In this document: positions 44,052-53,046 of the stretch, piece by piece
Layout of the letters: each line of letters opens with the position of its first letter
Numbering within the stretch: the stretch's first letter is position 1
Source: Actinomadura madurae
GTDB lineage: Bacteria > Actinomycetota > Actinomycetes > Streptosporangiales > Streptosporangiaceae
DNA: 64,000 nt
Reading direction: 5' to 3'
Assembly: GCF_900115095.1 (NCBI RefSeq)
Contig: NZ_FOVH01000003.1
Coordinates: forward strand, 664,155-728,154
Position numbers and translations under genes: made by a program
Notes under the pieces: generated by a model
What the model saw: the letters and a program-made list of their open reading frames with translations, nothing else
Databases searched by the model: none
Told to the model about the DNA's origin: nothing

Positions 44052-45722
44052 CTATACCTCCATGGCGAGCGGGGGGTCGGGCAGCCGGGACGGGTCGTCC
44101 CACAGCAGCGTCAGGTCGCGGCCGGGATGCGGCGCGTCCTTGGGGGCGAGGAGGGCGGCCTTGCGCAGGGCGAGCGCCACCTGCGGCAGGTCGCCCGGGT
44201 GCTTGTCGCAGACCGCGCCGGTCAGCTCGTCGAGGACGTGGTGCCCGCGGCAGTTCTCGTGGGACGACGCGTCGCACGGGGTGCGCGTCCAGAGCATGAC
44301 GGGGATGCCGTTGTTGAGCGCGGCCGTCAGCCAGCTCTTCACCGGACGCGACCCGTAGACGAGCACGCAGAAGTCGATGTTCGCCTCAAGCCAGTCCTGG
44401 AACTCGCTGCCTTTGCGGGGTGCGTCGCACGCGATCGGACGCGGTTCGCTGCGTCCCCGCTCGTTCAGCAGCCGCCAGCGGTGGTGGGCCTGGTCGCGCC
44501 GGATCGAGTCGGGCCGCAGCCGTTCCACGTCCCGCACCACCACCGGGTACTTGCGCATCGAGATCCTGTTGCGCGGGTCGACGTACCACTGCTCGAACGG
44601 CTTGCCGAGCCAGCTCTCCGGCACCGCGAACTCGATCATCCAGTCGCGTCCGAACAGCGCGGGCGCCAGCGCCGCGACGCCCGCCTCGACCACCGGCCGC
44701 ACCCGCCGCTCGGGCACCCGCTCGGTCGGGCGCCCCGGGCCTTCCGCCCCGTCGATCCAGGTGTGCACGGTCACGTCGAAGGCGTTGTCGAACGTGACCC
44801 GCTCCAGCCGGACGATCACCGACGCGGGCCCGGACCTCGGGGCCGCCGGCGCCGCGCCGGGCAGGTGCCGCGCGGACCATGCGGTGAGCCGCCGCCGTCC
44901 GGCCTCGTCCAGATGCCGCCCGAGCCCGGCGACGAACCGGACGAGCCGCTCCTCCTCCCAGCCTTCGGCGACGTACCGCACCGACCCCCACGCGGACCGG
45001 AACCCGCCGAGCGGCGGGCGGCCGGTGACGCGTTCGAGGTCGGCGGCCAGCGGGTCGGTGAAGCGCACGCCGTCGAGGAGCTCCCGCAGCTCCCGCCGCG
45101 CGCCCGCGGTGAGCCACCGCAGCGGCAGTAGATCGTCCAGCTCTTCCCAGTACGTCCGGATGTGCGTGATGGGGAGCATCCAGCCGAGGTCGGCCCGGTC
45201 GCCGTGCCGCAGCTCGGCGTTCGTCACCATGCCGATGACCTCGCCAGTCGCCGGGTCGTACACGGCCGACCCGCTGTAGCCCTCCTCCAGCCAGTCGCCC
45301 GGCCCCGTCTTCAGCTCCCACCACTCGCGCCGCATCCCGCGATGCGGGAACGTGGTCACGGACGCGTGCCGCTCGTTCTGGTCGGGCCGCCACGGGAACC
45401 CGCAGGCGCCGAACGTCCGGCCGCCGGACGTGCGCTCGCGCAGCCCGTCGGGCGCCGCCAGCCGCGCGGGCGTGTACGGGACGGGCTCGCGAAGTTCCAG
45501 GACGGCGACGTCACCCGGGTCGCCCTCCCGGAGCCAGTCGCCGCACCGGATCACCGTGACGGGGAGGTCCTCCCGCAGCCCGGGGAACCCCACCCGCGCC
45601 TCGTCCATCCCCTGCACAGTGTGCGCGCAGGTCAGCAGCCTCGTGCTGGTCACGAGGAACGCCGCGCCGAGCTTGCCGCCGGACGCGGGGCCGACCCAGG
45701 CGCGCCACTGCCAGTCGTCCAC
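44052..45722 (-). CDS. Trypsin-like protease with effector-associated and VMAP-C domains
   Basis: 556 residues from GTG 45722. Residues ~10-195 form a trypsin-like protease: TCAHTV (His34), GDVAVLEL (Asp71) and EEGYSGSAVYD (Ser150), so the triad is complete. There is no signal peptide, hence a cytoplasmic protease. Residues ~203-288 form a small helical domain (LRELLDGVRF...LVRFVAGLGRHLDEAGRRRLTAW) like an effector-associated domain. Residues ~300-545 form a VMAP-C domain (DFCVLVYGSRPVKSWLTAALNNGIPVMLWTR). The protease is the likely toxic effector or processing enzyme, regulated through VMAP-C and MoxR. 7 bp after the Trypco1 gene. Confidence 0.88.
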   Translation of the reverse strand: MDDWQWRAWVGPASGGKLGAAFLVTSTRLLTCAHTVQGMDEARVGFPGLREDLPVTVIRCGDWLREGDPGDVAVLELREPVPYTPARLAAPDGLRERTSGGRTFGACGFPWRPDQNERHASVTTFPHRGMRREWWELKTGPGDWLEEGYSGSAVYDPATGEVIGMVTNAELRHGDRADLGWMLPITHIRTYWEELDDLLPLRWLTAGARRELRELLDGVRFTDPLAADLERVTGRPPLGGFRSAWGSVRYVAEGWEEERLVRFVAGLGRHLDEAGRRRLTAWSARHLPGAAPAAPRSGPASVIVRLERVTFDNAFDVTVHTWIDGAEGPGRPTERVPERRVRPVVEAGVAALAPALFGRDWMIEFAVPESWLGKPFEQWYVDPRNRISMRKYPVVVRDVERLRPDSIRRDQAHHRWRLLNERGRSEPRPIACDAPRKGSEFQDWLEANIDFCVLVYGSRPVKSWLTAALNNGIPVMLWTRTPCDASSHENCRGHHVLDELTGAVCDKHPGDLPQVALALRKAALLAPKDAPHPGRDLTLLWDDPSRLPDPPLAMEV

Positions 45723-45729
45723 GATGCGG

Positions 45730-46065
45730 CTACGCCCCCTCCGCGCCGCCCACCGGCCGCCCCCAGGTCAGCTTGACCTTCAGGTGCCCCTCGACGGACG
45801 TCTTCGCGATGACGGCCCCGGCCGCCGCGTTCAGCTTCACCCCGAACTCCAGCTCGACCGCGTCCGGGTCCAGTTCCCCGCCGCGCAGCGAGGCGAGCGC
45901 CGTCTCCGCCGCGTCCCGGACGTTCTGGAACGCGTCCTCGAACTTGGCGGCCGCGTCATGGACCAGCCCCCCGGCGCGGGACACCGACTGGAACCCCGGC
46001 TCTCGTGCGTCGCTTTCCACGACGATCGTGCCGTTCTCGGTCTGCCACCGCACCAGTTCGTTCAC
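45730..46065 (-). CDS. Trypco1 (CU044_2847-type) small protein
   Basis: 111 residues from GTG 46065. MNELVRWQTENGTIVVES, a helix with AAKFEDAFQNVRDAAETALASL and the beta ending VELEFGVKLNAAAGAVIAKTSVEGHLKVKLTW are typical of the trypsin-co-occurring domain 1. It regularly sits beside trypsin/VMAP proteins and is thought to bind or inhibit the protease, or to present a target. First gene of the operon; ttaaat about 11 bp upstream may be the -10 of a leaderless mRNA. A strong ggagg at ~46090 is out of frame with this GTG. Confidence 0.82.
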   Translation of the reverse strand: MNELVRWQTENGTIVVESDAREPGFQSVSRAGGLVHDAAAKFEDAFQNVRDAAETALASLRGGELDPDAVELEFGVKLNAAAGAVIAKTSVEGHLKVKLTWGRPVGGAEGA

Positions 46066-46161
46066 CCGGCCAATTTAACAAGTTGACCTCCTTCCGACGG
46101 CTGAAGCCGGGGGATACCGGTCGGCTCGCGGCCAGATCGATCGGCACTCGACTAGTGCCGG

Positions 46162-47046
46162 TCAGTGGGCTCTATCGCCGATCCAGCGCAGCGGCCTGGC
46201 GAACGCGAGCTGGACCAGCCGGTCGGTGAGGAAGCCGCAGGCGCCGAGGCTGATCATCGCCGCGATGACATAGTCGAAGCGGAACTGGTTGTAGGAGTCG
46301 ATCAGCACATAGCCCAGCCCCGACTTGGCACCGAGGATCTCCGCGATGACCACCGTCGTCCAGGCGATGGCGGCGGCCACCCGCAGGCCGACCGCGATGG
46401 ACGGCAGCGCGGCGGGCAGCACCACCTTCCCGATCACCTCCCCGCGGGTCGCGCCGAGCATCCGGGCGGCGCGGATCATCCGCACCTCGACGTACCGTGC
46501 GCCGGACAGGGTGTTGATGTAGACGGGGAAGAACGTCGCCAGCGCGGTGAGGAACACCGCCGGCCGGTCGCCGATGCCGAACAGCACCAGCGCCAGCGGG
46601 ACCCAGGCGGTGATCGAGATCGGCCGGATCGCGTTGATCGTCGGGTCGAGGGCCCGCCGGGCGAGCAGCGAGACGCCGCCCGCCAGGCCGAGCACGACGG
46701 CGAGCGCGGATCCGATCAGGTACCCGGTGAGGATCCGCACCAGGCTGGCGCCGACGTGCTCGCTCCAGGTGCCCGAGTAGATCGACGCGGGCACCAGATC
46801 ACCGGTCGTCCCGCTGCCGGCGATCCAGACGAGGAGCGCCGCGGCCGCCTTCGTCGCCGGTGGGAAGAGCCCGTCGGCGAGCAGTCGTTGCCGTCCGGCG
46901 TACTCCCACAGCGCCAGGACGACCAGCGGCACGATGATCGGGATCAGGCCGCGGGCGACCCGCCGGGTGACGGCGAGGGGTCCCGGCCGATTCGATTCCG
47001 GGGGACGGACCGTGTCCGTTCCCGGGGTGGAGTCCGTGGTGGTCAT
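46162..47046 (-). CDS. ABC uptake permease (SsuC/TauC/NrtB type)
   Basis: 294 residues from ATG 47046. Six hydrophobic segments and the EAA-like loop RMLGATRGEVIGKVVLPAALPSIAVGLRVA, with the Gly that contacts the ATPase. Third gene of a binding protein-ATPase-permease operon, 7 bp after the binding-protein gene. Imports a small anion or sulfonate/nitrate-like solute; the substrate is unassigned. Confidence 0.9.
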   Translation of the reverse strand: MTTTDSTPGTDTVRPPESNRPGPLAVTRRVARGLIPIIVPLVVLALWEYAGRQRLLADGLFPPATKAAAALLVWIAGSGTTGDLVPASIYSGTWSEHVGASLVRILTGYLIGSALAVVLGLAGGVSLLARRALDPTINAIRPISITAWVPLALVLFGIGDRPAVFLTALATFFPVYINTLSGARYVEVRMIRAARMLGATRGEVIGKVVLPAALPSIAVGLRVAAAIAWTTVVIAEILGAKSGLGYVLIDSYNQFRFDYVIAAMISLGACGFLTDRLVQLAFARPLRWIGDRAH

Positions 47047-47053
47047 CTGCCGC

Positions 47054-48082
47054 TCACCCCTTGCCCAGCTGCGTCGCCGGCTTGCCCGTCGCCTTCTCCA
47101 TGAACGTGTAGTCCAGCCGTGCCACCAGGTCCGGAGTGGTGTCGCGGGGAATCTCGCCGAGTTCGGCGAGCGTCTGCGGCACCTGCCGGATCTGCTGCAG
47201 GTTCAGGTCGGGGTACCACCGGACGTGCTCGGACTCCAGGGCAGCGGCCAACGGCGCCGACTTGCCGCTGGACGCGGCGTACTTCTGGAACGTCTGCACC
47301 CACAGCCCCTTGTCCCCGTCGAGCTTCGCGCCCTGGGCGAGGAAGGCGGTGACGGCCTTCTGCACGTCCCCCCGTCGCTTGCCGATGACCGCGTCGCCGG
47401 CGAGCACGCCGCTGGCGACGAAGAACGAGCCGTCGTACAGCGTCGACTGTATGCTCGGGACGATCTTGCCGAACCCGCCGTCCACGGCGAGTTCGGAGTT
47501 CGGCGGGAACGTGACCATCGCGTCGATGTCGCCGCGTTGCAGGGCGAGGTTGAGTTCGTTGAAGCTCTGGATGTTGACGAACTTCGAGTCCTTGTTCAGG
47601 TTCAGGCCCTGGGCGGCCATCGCGGTCACGATGTTGACGTACTGGGTGGAGCCGCGGACCGATCCGATCCGCTTGCCCCGCAGGTCCGCCCAGCCGTTGA
47701 TGCCGCTGTCCTTGCGCGCCACGAACACCGAGCCGTTCGCGCTGATGCCGGAGACGAAGCGGGCCCGCAGCTTCTGGGTGGCAAGAATGGACGCGACGTT
47801 GTTGTAGCCGGCCGTTCCCATGTCGATCGACCCGGACGAGAGCGCGACCAGCACATCGTTACTGCTCTTGAACGGCACGAGCTCGGCCTTCAGCCCCTGC
47901 GATTCCAGCTGGTCGGGGAGCGACGCCCAGGAGGCCCACGACAGCGCCGGGACCCAGCCGAGCTTGAGGGGCGCCGCCGAACCGGACGACCCGTCGGACG
48001 AGCCGCAGCCCGGGAGGACGGCGATCGCCAGGGCCGCGGCCGCTGTCGGCAGCCATCTGCGGAAGGTGGTGCGAACTGTCAT
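47054..48082 (-). CDS. ABC uptake substrate-binding lipoprotein (SsuA/TauA type)
   Basis: 342 residues from ATG 48082 with aaggag at RBS spacing (12 further codons upstream are less likely). The signal ends in the lipobox LPGC, so it is a membrane-anchored lipoprotein. The NMT1/SsuA-like domain runs from LKLGWVPALSWASWASLP through SSGSIDMGTAGYNN to DLRGKRIGSVRGSTQY. Aliphatic sulfonate, taurine, nitrate or a pyrimidine precursor are possible ligands; no sulfonatase lies nearby to decide. Confidence 0.88.
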   Translation of the reverse strand: MTVRTTFRRWLPTAAAALAIAVLPGCGSSDGSSGSAAPLKLGWVPALSWASWASLPDQLESQGLKAELVPFKSSNDVLVALSSGSIDMGTAGYNNVASILATQKLRARFVSGISANGSVFVARKDSGINGWADLRGKRIGSVRGSTQYVNIVTAMAAQGLNLNKDSKFVNIQSFNELNLALQRGDIDAMVTFPPNSELAVDGGFGKIVPSIQSTLYDGSFFVASGVLAGDAVIGKRRGDVQKAVTAFLAQGAKLDGDKGLWVQTFQKYAASSGKSAPLAAALESEHVRWYPDLNLQQIRQVPQTLAELGEIPRDTTPDLVARLDYTFMEKATGKPATQLGKG

Positions 48083-48162
48083 GGAAGTCTCCTTCATGGC
48101 GGGCCTCGGATGCACGCGACGCGTGCCGAGACCACGGCTGGGGCCCCGTCGGACAGCGCGGA

Positions 48163-48963
48163 TCAGCGGCGCGCTTCGAGCTGATCGGCCCGTACGGCCT
48201 CGGAATGCAGGGTGTCGAAGAGGCGCGCCTTGAGTTCGAGGAACTCCGGCGCTCTGGTCATCGCGTAGCTACGGGGCCGGGGCAGAGGCACCTGGAGTTG
48301 CTCCTTGACCCGGCCCGGACGCGCGGTCATCACCACCACCCGGTCGCCGAGCAGCAGCGCCTCGTCGATGTCATGGGTGACGAAAAGCACCGTCTTGCGC
48401 TGGGTCTCCCATAGTTCGAGCAGGAGTTCCTGCATGATGATGCGGGTCTGCGCGTCCAGGGCGCCGAACGGTTCGTCCATGAGCAGCACGGGCGGGTCGT
48501 TGACCAGCACCCGGGCGAGGCCGACCCGCTGCCGCATGCCGCCGGACAGTTCGAGCGGGAGGTTGTCGGCGAATCCGGTGAGGGCGACGCGGTCGATGAT
48601 GCCGTCGACGGCTGCGCGGCGGCGCGGATGCTTCCGGCCGGCGCGCAGCGAAGGGCCGAAGGCGACGTTCTGCCGCACGGTGAGCCAGGGAAAGATGTTG
48701 GCGTCCTGGAACACGACTCCACGGTCGACACCGGGTGCCGTCACCGGCTCTCCGTCCACGACGCAACGGCCGGACGACGGTGCCTGGAAGCCGGCGATGA
48801 CGTTGAGCGCCGTGGACTTGCCGCAGCCGCTCGGGCCGAGCAGGCAGACGAACTCCTCGTCCGCCACGCTCAGATCGAGCCGGTGCAGGGCGGTGACTTC
48901 GGCCGCGCCCCGTTTCGGGCCCGGGAAGGCGACGGTTACCTCTGCCAGGTCGATGTTGGCCAT
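48163..48963 (-). CDS. ABC uptake ATPase (SsuB/TauB type)
   Basis: 266 residues from ATG 48963. Walker A GPSGCGKST, Q-loop FQDANIFPWLTV, signature LSGGMRQR, Walker B VLLMDEPFGALD, H-loop VTHDIDEA: all intact. First gene of the operon with the lipoprotein and permease. Upstream ~49000-49020 the sequence is AT-richer (acaaagttaaattcc) and probably holds the promoter. Confidence 0.93.
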   Translation of the reverse strand: MANIDLAEVTVAFPGPKRGAAEVTALHRLDLSVADEEFVCLLGPSGCGKSTALNVIAGFQAPSSGRCVVDGEPVTAPGVDRGVVFQDANIFPWLTVRQNVAFGPSLRAGRKHPRRRAAVDGIIDRVALTGFADNLPLELSGGMRQRVGLARVLVNDPPVLLMDEPFGALDAQTRIIMQELLLELWETQRKTVLFVTHDIDEALLLGDRVVVMTARPGRVKEQLQVPLPRPRSYAMTRAPEFLELKARLFDTLHSEAVRADQLEARR

Positions 48964-49154
48964 CAGGAATCTCCCGGGACTGAGCGGGTGCGTCATGGTT
49001 GCGACAAAGTTAAATTCCTGACCGGTGCATGGGTGATGCTTGTTTCGGCAATATCGATACCCGCACGGCTATCGGGGTGGACGCCTGGTTCAGGCGAGAT
49101 CGTGTGCAGTGCCGTGCTTAGCTGGAGCGAAGTGCGGCCAGGGGAGGACCCAGG

Positions 49155-49496
49155 ATGATCACGGTGGAGCAGGTGCGGGAGCTTGCGAGGACGCTGCCGC
49201 GGACGTCGGAGCACCTGATCAGGGACCGGGTGAAGTTCCGCGTCGGCTCGATCGTCTACGTGGCGTTCTCCCAGGACGAGACCGTGATGGGCTTCGCCTT
49301 TCCCAAGGAGGAGCGTGCCGCGCTCGTCGAGTCGGAACCGGCGAAATTCCACCTGCCGAGTGAATCCGACATGCGCTTCAACTGGGTCCACGCGTGGACG
49401 GCCGAACTCGACGAACCGGAAATGCGCGAACTCGTCATCGAAGCCTGGCGGATGGTCGTCCCCAAGAAAGTCGCCGCCGCCCGCCTCGGCCTCTGA
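49155..49496 (+). CDS. MmcQ/YjbR-family protein
   Basis: 113 residues from ATG 49155 with ggggagg upstream. MITVEQVRELARTLPRTSEHLIRDRVKFRVGSIVYVAF and FNWVHAWTAELDEPEMRELVIEAW follow the MmcQ/YjbR (CyaY-like fold) pattern; these bind DNA or act in resistance in a few cases, mostly unknown. Monocistronic; converges on the glycosyltransferase gene. Confidence 0.85.
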   Translation: MITVEQVRELARTLPRTSEHLIRDRVKFRVGSIVYVAFSQDETVMGFAFPKEERAALVESEPAKFHLPSESDMRFNWVHAWTAELDEPEMRELVIEAWRMVVPKKVAAARLGL

Positions 49497-49513
49497 TCAG
49501 TGCGGCGGCGGGG

Positions 49514-50992
49514 TCAGGCGTCGGCCGGTTCGGCCTCGGGTGCCGGGTCCTCGATCGGCTCCGGCTCGGGATCCGGCCGGGCGGACGGGACGCGGCCCCA
49601 CGCCATCGCGGCGGCGAAGCACGCGAACGGGAGCGCGGGCAGCATGTAGCGGTAGTCGAAGTCGACCGTGATCGGCGGGACGGCCAGGAGGACGACCGCG
49701 GACGTCCAGAAGAGCGCGGTCCGCGCGCGCGCCCGCCGCCACACGATCCCGGCCGCGCCGAGGAGCAGAACCCCGCCGAGCACGCTGCCGGGGACGCTCA
49801 CACGCTTCTGGTAACCGCGCATCACGCCCGCATACGGATCGACGATGTGCGTGCGGCCCGTTCCGTGCGAGTACTCGTCCACCACTTCGCGCCGGTTACC
49901 GCCGCCGAGCACGGGCAGATCGGGCTTCCGCGCGGTGGGTTTCGTCGGGAAGTGGTACCGGGCCTCGGTCCCGACCGTCGGATAGCGCGACCGGTGCCAC
50001 GAGAACGTCCGGACGAAGAAGTCGTACGAGACGACACGCAGATAGTCCAGCGGCTGGTTCTTGATGGCCCAGAACGCGAACCGCTGCGCCTGCGCGTTGG
50101 TCTCCGCGTCGAACGCCTTGCCGTTGGACCAGCCGGTCGGCGAGTTGTCCTCCCAGATCTGGTGGGACGAGGCAGGCCGTTCGTCCTTCGCCCCGTACGG
50201 GCACAGCTTCGCGATGTCGGGCGGGGGCGTGAAGCGGTCGCAGTCGGCGAACGCGGCGGTGCGTCCCCACAGGAAAATGCCGTCCACCCCGGTCATCTGG
50301 AACCGGCCGTGCTCCTGCTGGAACCACGTCGCGTACGCCCCGACCGGCAGGACGAACGTCACTGCGAGGGCCAGATGGACGGGCCAGCGCGTCCGCCTCA
50401 CCAGCAGATACAGCACGGCGATCAGGAACAGCGGCAGCCCGATCGTGCGCGTGACGGACGCGAGCCCGAGCAGTGTCCCCACCAGCGCGGCCCGCCGCCA
50501 ACCGGCCGCCCCCGGCTTCGCGAGCAGCAGCATCGCCCCGAACACCAGAACGGTGAAAAGGGTGTCCGACAACAGCAGATGCTCAAGTTCGATCTGAAAA
50601 GAATCCAGCAGAACCGGGGTGACGGCCAATGCGGCCCACGCACGCCGGACCTCGAAATCGCGGACGAGCATCCGATATCCGAGCGCGGCGATCCCAAGGA
50701 TCGCCGCATGCTGCAACACCGTAATGAGCATCAGGCTGTGGAACGGCTTCAACGTCCACAGGAAGAGCCCGTATCCGGACGGCCGCAGCGGATGCGGGAA
50801 CGGATCGTCCGCGATCCTGATGAAGTCGTAGCTGTCGTTGAACCACAGCACGCCCCGGAAACCCAGCATGGCGATGACCCGCAGCGCGATGCCCGCGAGC
50901 AGCACCACGCAGAACAGCCAATTGCGGCGAACGGCCAAGGGGGAAAACGACACCGGGAACCTAACTGTGGACGTGCGGGCGGACAGCGTCAC
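49514..50992 (-). CDS. Polytopic membrane glycosyltransferase-like protein (GT-C fold)
   Basis: 492 residues from ATG 50992. About 10-11 hydrophobic segments. After the first helix, the loop WFNDSYDFIRIADDPFPHPLRPSGYGLFLW carries the Asp residues expected of GT-C enzymes using lipid-phosphate sugars. Large outside loop ~270-400, and an acidic Pro/Glu tail. It probably adds a sugar to a wall polymer or protein; donor and acceptor unknown. Confidence 0.75.
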   Translation of the reverse strand: MTLSARTSTVRFPVSFSPLAVRRNWLFCVVLLAGIALRVIAMLGFRGVLWFNDSYDFIRIADDPFPHPLRPSGYGLFLWTLKPFHSLMLITVLQHAAILGIAALGYRMLVRDFEVRRAWAALAVTPVLLDSFQIELEHLLLSDTLFTVLVFGAMLLLAKPGAAGWRRAALVGTLLGLASVTRTIGLPLFLIAVLYLLVRRTRWPVHLALAVTFVLPVGAYATWFQQEHGRFQMTGVDGIFLWGRTAAFADCDRFTPPPDIAKLCPYGAKDERPASSHQIWEDNSPTGWSNGKAFDAETNAQAQRFAFWAIKNQPLDYLRVVSYDFFVRTFSWHRSRYPTVGTEARYHFPTKPTARKPDLPVLGGGNRREVVDEYSHGTGRTHIVDPYAGVMRGYQKRVSVPGSVLGGVLLLGAAGIVWRRARARTALFWTSAVVLLAVPPITVDFDYRYMLPALPFACFAAAMAWGRVPSARPDPEPEPIEDPAPEAEPADA

Positions 50993-51072
50993 GCCGGGCG
51001 GGCCGACCTGGCAACGTCACCACAGCCGCCGGCCGCGATCCTACCAGCGCCCCCAGCGCGTCAACGGGACCG

Positions 51073-51406
51073 TTGCAGGCCCAGCAGAAGCAGTTCGATC
51101 AGCCGGCGGGGATCATAATCACGGCCGCCGCCACGTCCGATGCAGAGGTTGCCGATGCCGCGCATCAGCTCGCAGGTCTCCACACGAGGCCCGATCTCGC
51201 CCGCCTCGACCCCAGCCGGGTCGCCGTGACCGGGCACTCGATGGGCGGGCACACCGCGAGCCTCCTGCTGGGTGCCCGCCTCACCGATCCGGACGACAAG
51301 CCGGAGGTCAACCTGGTCGACTCCCCAAGCGGGCGTGCTGCTCGCCGCACCCGGCAGAGGAGGCGACACCCTCGCGTCCCCACTCGGCCGCATCGAGTCC
51401 AAGTAA
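51073..51406 (+). pseudogene. Broken alpha/beta-hydrolase fragment
   Basis: One frame reads ...RLDPSRVAVTGHSMGGHTASLLLGARLTDPD..., a clear nucleophile elbow (GHSMGG) of a chlorophyllase/PET-hydrolase-like enzyme. After NLVDSP the reading must shift one base to continue as AGVLLAAPGRGGDTLASPLG, then stops at TAA 51404-51406. The N-terminal half and the His part of the triad are missing. It is a truncated, frameshifted relic. Confidence 0.7.
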
Positions 51407-51410
51407 CCGG

Positions 51411-51815
51411 TCAGCGGAGCCGGCCGGCCTCGCGCAGGTGATCGAAGATGACCTGGTCGACGGGTGACACACGGTCGCGGTCACCGTAACCGAGCCAGAC
51501 CACCTCCTCGATCTCGCTACTGGGAACCGGTGTCCCCTGGTGGTCGGCGGTGTAGCAGGTCATCCGCACCATGACGCCTTCGGCGTGCCCATGCGCCTGA
51601 GCCCGAAAGGTGCCGAAGTACCGCGCGCTGCCGGGAACGATGGCAACGGCCAGTTCCTCATCGATCTCCCGAACAAGGGTGTCGACGTCGCTCTCCCCAG
51701 CCTCACGCTTCCCGCCGGGAAGATAATAGGCGTCCTTCCCCCGCGACCGAGTACTGAGAATCTTCCCGCCATCCAGATAGATCCAGGCGACCTTGTCAAT
51801 GGTCATACCCACCAT
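51411..51815 (-). CDS. NUDIX hydrolase
   Basis: 134 residues from ATG 51815 (an ATG at 51806 also fits). The Nudix box reads GKREAGESDVDTLVREIDEEL: G-x5-E-x7-REUxEE, with Ala in place of the last Gly. Substrates are nucleoside-diphosphate derivatives; the group is similar to 8-oxo-dGTP/ADP-ribose-type cleaners. Isolated, next to the hydrolase relic. Confidence 0.88.
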   Translation of the reverse strand: MVGMTIDKVAWIYLDGGKILSTRSRGKDAYYLPGGKREAGESDVDTLVREIDEELAVAIVPGSARYFGTFRAQAHGHAEGVMVRMTCYTADHQGTPVPSSEIEEVVWLGYGDRDRVSPVDQVIFDHLREAGRLR

Positions 51816-51964
51816 GATCTCCCACCAAGGCCGCCCACGCAGCCGCCGGCCCTGGCCCCGAAGCTAGAGTCGCGCCCCGCCCGGAGTGTCATGGACGTCC
51901 GCTCCGGCGTAGAACGCTGCTCCTCTGGGTTTGCCACACTCCGATGGCTGAGGGGGTGGAGTAC

Positions 51965-52141
51965 CTACCGCTGCTTGAGGTCGGTCAGGAGCGCGCGGAA
52001 CGCGCTCGGGTCGAGCAGGAGCCTGGGCCCGTCCGGGTCCTTGGAGTCCCGCACCCCCACACCACCAGCGATCGGCGCCAGTTCCACGCAGTTGCCGCCC
52101 AGGTTGTCGCTGTAACTAGACCTGCGCCAGTTCAGCTCCAT
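51965..52141 (-). CDS. DUF397 small protein (third module)
   Basis: 58 residues from ATG 52141. MELNWRRSSYSDNLGGNCVELAPIAGGVGVRDSKDPDG is typical DUF397. It overlaps the end of its XRE partner by 10 bp. Distinct in sequence from the duplicated copies at 6449 and 9991. Confidence 0.88.
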   Translation of the reverse strand: MELNWRRSSYSDNLGGNCVELAPIAGGVGVRDSKDPDGPRLLLDPSAFRALLTDLKQR

Positions 52142-52914
52142 CGTTCCTTCAAGACCTTTCGGATGAGACTCCGGGTTTCTGCCACCGATAGCGCGTGTGC
52201 CTGAAGGGTGGCAAAAGCCTTGCATGCGTAGAGCGTATCGGCTGGGTCGTTGGAGGTGTTCCCTCCGTTCAGAGTCGCTAGATAGACGACCTCGTCGCCG
52301 TTCTCCTGGGTGGCCAGGGTGAAGGGCGCATGGACGCCAGGGCAGTAGGCGATGGGAGCGATTTGAAGCTGCACGTGTTCCACCGTGGACATGGCCAGAA
52401 GATGTTCGCACTGGCTCCGCATCACGTCAGGTCCCCCTACGAGCCTATGTAGGACGCTTTCGTCCAACACAACGCACACCGTGGGTGGGGCGTCGCCGCT
52501 CAGGATGGATTGTCGGCGCATGCGTGCGCTCACTGCGGCGTCGTCGACCAGTAGTGCTCTGGCGTAGTCCTCGTTCTGGAGGAGGCCGTAGACGAGGGTG
52601 TTCTCGAATGCCCGGAGAAGCGCGGCCGAAGCCTCTGCCTCTGGAAAGTCAGCGAAGAACTTCGGGTAGGCGGACGACTTGACGATGTCGTCCCAGGCGT
52701 CGGTGAGCATCGTGTCCGTGCCGAGGGCCTGGTCCAGCCGGGTGGCGAAGTCTCGCCGGCATCGGGTGGTCCCGTTCTCCACCTGAGCGATGTAACTCCG
52801 GCTCACCGCAGCGCCTTTGGCGAGGTCAAGCCGCGATAAGCCCGCCTCGTTGCGAAGTCGGGTCACTTCCTGGCCGAAGCTGATCGTCTGACGCGTCGGC
52901 TTCCGTGCGGCCAT
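52132..52914 (-). CDS. XRE regulator with DUF5753 domain (third module)
   Basis: 260 residues from ATG 52914 (ATG 52923 would add three). HTH: FGQEVTRLRNEAGLSRLDLAKGAAVSRSYIAQVENGT. DUF5753: AFENTLVYGLLQNEDYARALL, VVLDESVLHRLVGG, HVQLQIAPIAYCPGVHAPFTL. Divergent from the HATPase at 53047, the same arrangement as at 8.6-10.2 kb. Codon use is less GC-rich than in the surrounding core genes. Confidence 0.9.
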   Translation of the reverse strand: MAARKPTRQTISFGQEVTRLRNEAGLSRLDLAKGAAVSRSYIAQVENGTTRCRRDFATRLDQALGTDTMLTDAWDDIVKSSAYPKFFADFPEAEASAALLRAFENTLVYGLLQNEDYARALLVDDAAVSARMRRQSILSGDAPPTVCVVLDESVLHRLVGGPDVMRSQCEHLLAMSTVEHVQLQIAPIAYCPGVHAPFTLATQENGDEVVYLATLNGGNTSNDPADTLYACKAFATLQAHALSVAETRSLIRKVLKERWS

Positions 52915-53046
52915 CTCGCGCACCTCCTTGTAACCGGCTCGAACTGCCTGACATCCGTGTGCGTGTGTTGTCGCTCTTTCGTGGTGAGGCTACGTAACGC
53001 AGTGGATTCTGTGCAGGGAGTTATGGAAGGTCGGAGGTGATCGGTC

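Noticed and set aside
46066..46147. Strong ggaggtc followed by TTG on the minus strand, as an alternative start for the first VMAP-operon gene
   Set aside because: The TTG is out of frame with the clear Trypco1 domain and opens an Arg-rich frame without similarity to any family.
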